A stretch of 64,000 nucleotides of DNA from positions 620,001 through 684,000 of the forward strand of contig NC_011891.1 of NCBI RefSeq assembly GCF_000022145.1, read 5' to 3'. This document shows, piece after piece, positions 59,672 through 64,000 of this stretch. Made by a program: the position numbers and the translations under genes. Each line of letters begins with the position of its first letter. The first letter of the stretch is position 1. Origin of the DNA: Anaeromyxobacter dehalogenans 2CP-1. GTDB lineage: Bacteria > Myxococcota > Myxococcia > Myxococcales > Anaeromyxobacteraceae. The notes under the pieces are model-generated. The model did not search any database and was not told the DNA's origin. It was given only the letters and a program-made list of their open reading frames with translations.

Positions 59672-61218
59672 GTGGCTGCACCCACCTCGTGTTCCACCCT
59701 GTCCTGGACCGCCGGGAAGCGGAGGGTGAAGATCGTTCCCCGGCCCACGGTGCTCTCGCACCGGATGGTCCCGCCGTGCTCCTCGACGACCTGCTGGGTG
59801 AACGCGAGCCCCAGGCCGGTGCCGCGTTCCTTCGTGGAGTAGAACGGCTCGAAGATCCGCGTCAGGTCACCTGGGGGGATCCCCCCCCCGGTGTCCCCCA
59901 GCTCGGCCTCGACGGCCGCGCCGGAGTCCGCCCGGCGGGTCACCACGGTCACGGTCCCGCCTCCGGGCATCGCCTCGCGGCTGTTCCGCAGGAGGTTCAG
60001 GAACACCGCGCGGAGCTGCCCCTCGTCGCAGCGCACGCCGGGCAGGCCGGGCGCCAGGGCGCGGTGCACCGCCACGCGCGCGGCGGCGAGCTCGGGCCCG
60101 AGGAAGTCGAGCAGGCCGCCCAGGATCTCGTTCAGGTCGTGGCGCTCGAGCTGCGGGCGCGGGAGGCGCGCGAAGCGGAGGTACTCCTCGGTCACCGCGT
60201 TCAGCCGGTCCACCTCGCGCGAGATCGCGGACACCAGCCCGGTCGCCTCGGCCGGCGGCGCGGGCAGGGCGGCGATCTCCTCGGCGAGCAGCTCGGCGTT
60301 CAGGCCGATGGCGTTCAGCGGGTTCCGGATCTCGTGCGTGATCTGCGCCGAGATGCGGCCGACCGCGGCCAGCCGCTCCGCCCGGAGCAGGTCGGCGCGC
60401 TGCCGGTCGAGCGAGGCCGCCATGGCGTTGAACTCGTGCGCGAGCACCGAGATCTCGTCCCGGCCGCGCGCCTCCACCTTGCGGGTGAGGTCGCCGGCCG
60501 CGACCGCCTTCACGCCCTCGGTCAAGGTCTGGATGGGCGCGAGCAGCCGCTGCGAGATGGCCGCCGCGCCGACGCCCACCGCCAGCGCGAGCAGGGAGTA
60601 GATCACCGTCAGCGCGACGGTGTTCCCCTCGGTCCGCTCGGCGGCGTGCACGCGGTCGGCGATCTGCGTCTCGAGCGCGACCTGCAGCAGCTTCACGTCC
60701 AGGCTGAGCCCCTTCTCCAGCTGCCGCACCGCGGCCACGCGCGCGTCGAACGCCGCCGCGCCCGGGCCCAGGCCCGCCCCGCCCTCCAGCGCGTCGAGCA
60801 GCGCCCGCGCCTCGCGATCGTAGTCGGCCCATCGCGCGGCGAGGCCGTCCAGCCGGGCGAGCACGTCGCCGAGGAAGTGGGCGTCGTCGCCGGAGGCGTT
60901 GAGCCGCGCGCCGGCGGCCACGCGCTTGCCCTCCTCGATCTTCTCGCGCACCAGCGCGGGGAAGTGCGCCCTCGCCACCGGGAGGTAGGCCCGCCGGGCG
61001 GCGGGGTCGAGCACCCGCGCCTCCAGCGCGCGGGCGGTGACCCAGTCCTTCACGTCGAGCTGCGCCGCGATCCGGGTGAGCGGGATGTAGCCGGAGGACA
61101 GCGTGCGCAGGTCGCGCCGCAGATCGTGGAGGCGCGCCACACCGAACCCGGCCACCGCCGCGAACGCCGCCAGGGCGACCGCGAAGGTGAGGAAGATCTT
61201 GGTGGCGACGCGTCGCAT
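59668..61218 (-). CDS. Membrane sensor histidine kinase (HAMP type)
   Basis: A 516-residue kinase. Two membrane helices (about 8-28 and 202-222) bound a helical periplasmic sensor; HAMP follows (223-275) and the H-box 'ITHEIRNPLNAIGLN' has His295. Later 'FLNLLRNSREAMPG', 'DTGGGIPPGDL', 'FEPFYSTKERGTGLGLAFTQ' and 'VVEEHGG' form the ATP site. No response regulator is adjacent; the next gene, coupled by an overlapping ATGA, is an M16 peptidase. A run of nine G within the 'GDTGGGIPP' codons may be unstable. The start is ATG 61216-61218. Confidence 0.94.
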   Translation of the reverse strand: MRRVATKIFLTFAVALAAFAAVAGFGVARLHDLRRDLRTLSSGYIPLTRIAAQLDVKDWVTARALEARVLDPAARRAYLPVARAHFPALVREKIEEGKRVAAGARLNASGDDAHFLGDVLARLDGLAARWADYDREARALLDALEGGAGLGPGAAAFDARVAAVRQLEKGLSLDVKLLQVALETQIADRVHAAERTEGNTVALTVIYSLLALAVGVGAAAISQRLLAPIQTLTEGVKAVAAGDLTRKVEARGRDEISVLAHEFNAMAASLDRQRADLLRAERLAAVGRISAQITHEIRNPLNAIGLNAELLAEEIAALPAPPAEATGLVSAISREVDRLNAVTEEYLRFARLPRPQLERHDLNEILGGLLDFLGPELAAARVAVHRALAPGLPGVRCDEGQLRAVFLNLLRNSREAMPGGGTVTVVTRRADSGAAVEAELGDTGGGIPPGDLTRIFEPFYSTKERGTGLGLAFTQQVVEEHGGTIRCESTVGRGTIFTLRFPAVQDRVEHEVGAAT

Positions 61219-61384
61219 GGGGGAGCCGGCGATCCTACCGTGCCCGGCCCGGCGGCGGGCGGGAACGTTCCTAACCCGCGCCACCCGCAAGCGCCGCGCC
61301 GGGCGCCCGCTCGCATGGCCGTGGTGCTTCCCAGGCGCGAGCACCTGGGGTAGTGAAGGAGTCCCACACCGGAGCCTTCACCCC

Positions 61385-62248
61385 ATGACCGGCCTCGCCC
61401 TCGTCGTCGCCCTCGTCGGCATCGCCATCGCCGTGCTCTCCTTCCGCAGCGCCAGCGCCGCCCGGGCCGCGCTGGCCGCGCGCGCCGCGGAGGACGTGAA
61501 GCGCGGCGAGGAGCTGGAGGCGGCCCGCAAGGCGGAGCGCGCCGCCCGCGCCGAGGCGAAGGAGCGGCGCGACGACGCCACCGCCGTGAAGGCGGAGCTG
61601 GAGCGCACCAAGAAGAAGGCGTTCGAGCAGCAGGAGGCGGCGAAGAAGGCCGGCGGCGCCCAGGCGCTCCGCGTCGAGATCGACAAGCTCGCCGCCCGGC
61701 TCGCCGAGGCCCGCGCCGAGGCCGAGCACCAGGCCACCCGCGCGCGCGCGCTGGAGAAGGAGCTCGAGAAGGCCGCCGCCGCGGTGAAGCGGCTCGAGGC
61801 CCGGCCGGTCGAGGTCGCCGCGCCCGCGCCGGTCGTGCCCGCGCCGAGGCCCGCCGCCCCGGCCGCGCCGGCGGCCGACGACGGCCGCCTCGCGGCGGAG
61901 AAGGACCGGGCCGACAAGGCCGAGGCGAAGCTCGCCGAGGCGCGCAAGCGGGTGGCCGACCTGGAGAAGGACGTGAAGAACGTCCGGGGCCGGCTCGAGA
62001 CCGAGAAGCGTGTCTTCATCGTCCAGAAGAGCGAGCTCGAGCTCGCCGGCGATCGGTACGCCGAGCTGCGCCGCCGCCACGAGGCGCTGCGCAAGGATCA
62101 CGACGAGCTGGTCGAGGCCGTGCGCCAGGCCGCGCGCGAGGAGCGGCGCCTGACGCAGAAGGAGGCGGCCCGCGCCGAGGCGGCCACGCCGCCCGCCGCG
62201 CCGGAGGGCGACGGCGAGGGCGAGCCGGGCGGCTCGACGGCGGCGTAG
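61385..62248 (+). CDS. Membrane-anchored coiled-coil protein
   Basis: A 287-residue protein with one N-terminal membrane helix (about residues 2-20) and a long, heptad-rich coiled coil full of Ala, Glu, Lys and Arg ('AARAEAKERRDDATAVKAEL', 'EAEHQATRARALEKELEKAA'). A proline/alanine-rich break near residues 140-160 is followed by a second coiled coil to the end. No enzyme motif. It may be a scaffold or cell-envelope protein. It is divergent from the histidine kinase with 166 bases between starts. Confidence 0.75.
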   Translation: MTGLALVVALVGIAIAVLSFRSASAARAALAARAAEDVKRGEELEAARKAERAARAEAKERRDDATAVKAELERTKKKAFEQQEAAKKAGGAQALRVEIDKLAARLAEARAEAEHQATRARALEKELEKAAAAVKRLEARPVEVAAPAPVVPAPRPAAPAAPAADDGRLAAEKDRADKAEAKLAEARKRVADLEKDVKNVRGRLETEKRVFIVQKSELELAGDRYAELRRRHEALRKDHDELVEAVRQAAREERRLTQKEAARAEAATPPAAPEGDGEGEPGGSTAA

Positions 62249-62328
62249 GGCAGCGGCACCGCGCGGCGCAGCCGCGCTCGCGGGGCCCGCGCGCGCGGGC
62301 GCGCGAGGTCACGGGAGCCGCGCAGCCA

Positions 62329-62377
62329 GGGGTGGGGCCCCGACGCGCTTTGCTCGGCGGGGCGGCACGCCCCGCCA
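62329..62377. repeat. Intergenic double-hairpin repeat, copy B
   Basis: The sequence resembles the element at 2262-2310: a shared GGTGGGGCCCCG start, TGCTC in the first loop region and a GC-rich second stem. Here the second hairpin is the perfect GGCGGGGCG-GCA-CGCCCCGCC (62356-62376). It lies between convergent gene ends (62248 and 62383), the same context as copy A. Likely a repeated intergenic element or terminator. Confidence 0.6.
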
Positions 62378-62382
62378 TCCGT

Positions 62383-63009
62383 TCATTCGGCGTTGGCCAG
62401 AACCTTGTACAACGGCGCCAGATCGCGGAACACGCCCAGCAGGTCGCCCAGCGCGATGCTCCGCGCCTCCTCCTGCGTCCACGCGATCCCGAGGTCGAGG
62501 CCCGCGCCGCCGGGCGCGAGCGCCTCGCCCATCTCCAGCCAGAACGCGGTCGAGTGGGCCGGGGCGAGCTCGGGCAACTCCTCGTGGTTCCAGTCCAGGA
62601 ACTCGCGGAGCTTCCGGAACGGCTTCCCCTTGCGCGCCAGGTTGGTGGCCTCGCGCTCGAGCGCGCGCTGCATGCCGGTGCGCCGCGGCGAGTCGCCCCG
62701 CACGCCCACCCGGGCGTGCAGGTGCTCGCGGGTCATGACCACGGCGAGGAAGGCGAGCCCACGGTAGCCCTTCGGGCTGTCGGAGAAGGCGACCAGCACC
62801 TCCTCGGGCGCGGCGTTGCGGCGGCGCGGCAGCTTCCCCGGGTGGACGAACAGCTCCTTGCCGGCGACGCGCGCGAGGCCCGAGCTGCACTGGGCGCCCA
62901 GGGCGAGGAGCTTCGGCTGGAGCTCCTCCTCGAGGGCCCGGGCGCGCTCGTCGGGATCGCCGAGCTCGAACAGCGCGAAGTCGGGTGGACCGAGTCCCAG
63001 CCCTGCCAT
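62383..63009 (-). CDS. DUF1054-like hypothetical protein
   Basis: A protein of about 208 residues with the layout of DUF1054/YktB proteins: 'ELQPKLLALGAQCSSGLA', 'KELFVHPGKLPRRRNAAPEE' (the family's basic proline-Asn-Pro-type region), 'VLVAFSDSPKGYRGLAFLAV' and a C-terminal helical half. The function of this family is unknown. The family match is by pattern, not sure. ATG 63007-63009 is used; a GTG at 63049-63051 would add 14 residues. It is divergent from the WYL regulator. Confidence 0.65.
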   Translation of the reverse strand: MAGLGLGPPDFALFELGDPDERARALEEELQPKLLALGAQCSSGLARVAGKELFVHPGKLPRRRNAAPEEVLVAFSDSPKGYRGLAFLAVVMTREHLHARVGVRGDSPRRTGMQRALEREATNLARKGKPFRKLREFLDWNHEELPELAPAHSTAFWLEMGEALAPGGAGLDLGIAWTQEEARSIALGDLLGVFRDLAPLYKVLANAE

Positions 63010-63089
63010 CAGCACGCTCCCGCGCTCCCGGGGGAACCGCCAGTTTAGCACATTGACTGGCCGGGCGGGCTCTGCGACGTTCTCGCGCG

Positions 63090-64000
<911 letters not shown>

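Overview
The window is very GC-rich, densely packed chromosomal DNA from a bacterium. Strong G/C bias at third codon positions, many GTG/TTG starts, and the mix of genes (RapA, TerC, degenerate signalling receivers, bacteriohemerythrin, BioYMN, a DUF4388 protein, numerous LysR regulators) point to a Myxococcota lineage. Anaeromyxobacter is my best guess; this is inference from style and content, not from a marker gene. There is no rRNA, transposase, integrase or CRISPR array. Two tRNA genes are present. Both window edges cut a gene.

Layout. 1-2144: start of a gene leaving the left edge, a lipoprotein translationally coupled to a TerC membrane protein, and a small secreted protein. 2262-8998: a complete tripartite RND efflux system (outer-membrane lipoprotein, AcrB-type pump, membrane-fusion lipoprotein) with a divergent TetR repressor and two well-defined operators. 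9031-17121: a secreted GH13 enzyme, PAP2 and epoxide-hydrolase-like proteins, cysteine-rich secreted proteins, a DUF454 protein, LysR/LysE, an Asp/Glu-racemase relative and a VOC protein. 17204-24896: a second PAP2 protein, a patatin with a membrane insert, DUF5996, an aminotransferase, a double-hotdog thioesterase, an OmpW-like porin and a small histidine kinase behind a strong leader hairpin. 24903-26943: the biotin transporter bioY-bioM-bioN. 27061-38331: mostly one-gene transcription units: esterases, LysR and AraC regulators, a GNAT acetyltransferase, a DsrE protein, an ABM protein, an FMN-binding protein, an SDR, an MFS exporter and YgjV.

38432-39634 is an ECF sigma / short membrane protein / periplasmic Spy-like sensor trio with the architecture of CnrH-CnrY-CnrX. 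39829-46470 looks accessory: secreted proteins of unknown role, DUF429, a TMEM175-like channel, an orphan AAA ATPase whose DNA looks less GC-rich than its neighbours, and a Fic protein preceded by four alternating copies of a 13-bp element. tRNA-Val and tRNA-Asp follow, with a recognisable promoter and terminator.

46824-64000 is mostly housekeeping and signalling: rapA, an argE-type deacylase with hutF, dapF, two unusual REC proteins with decayed output domains, a PhzF protein, bacteriohemerythrin behind an FNR/DNR-like box, a histidine kinase coupled by overlapping codons to an M16 peptidase, a membrane-anchored coiled-coil protein, a DUF1054-like protein and the start of a WYL regulator.

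The most promising items to follow up are the Fic gene with its repeat array and adjacent lone ATPase, the CnrHYX-like trio, the paired decayed REC proteins, and the kinase/M16 unit. None is shown by the sequence alone to be a new system.
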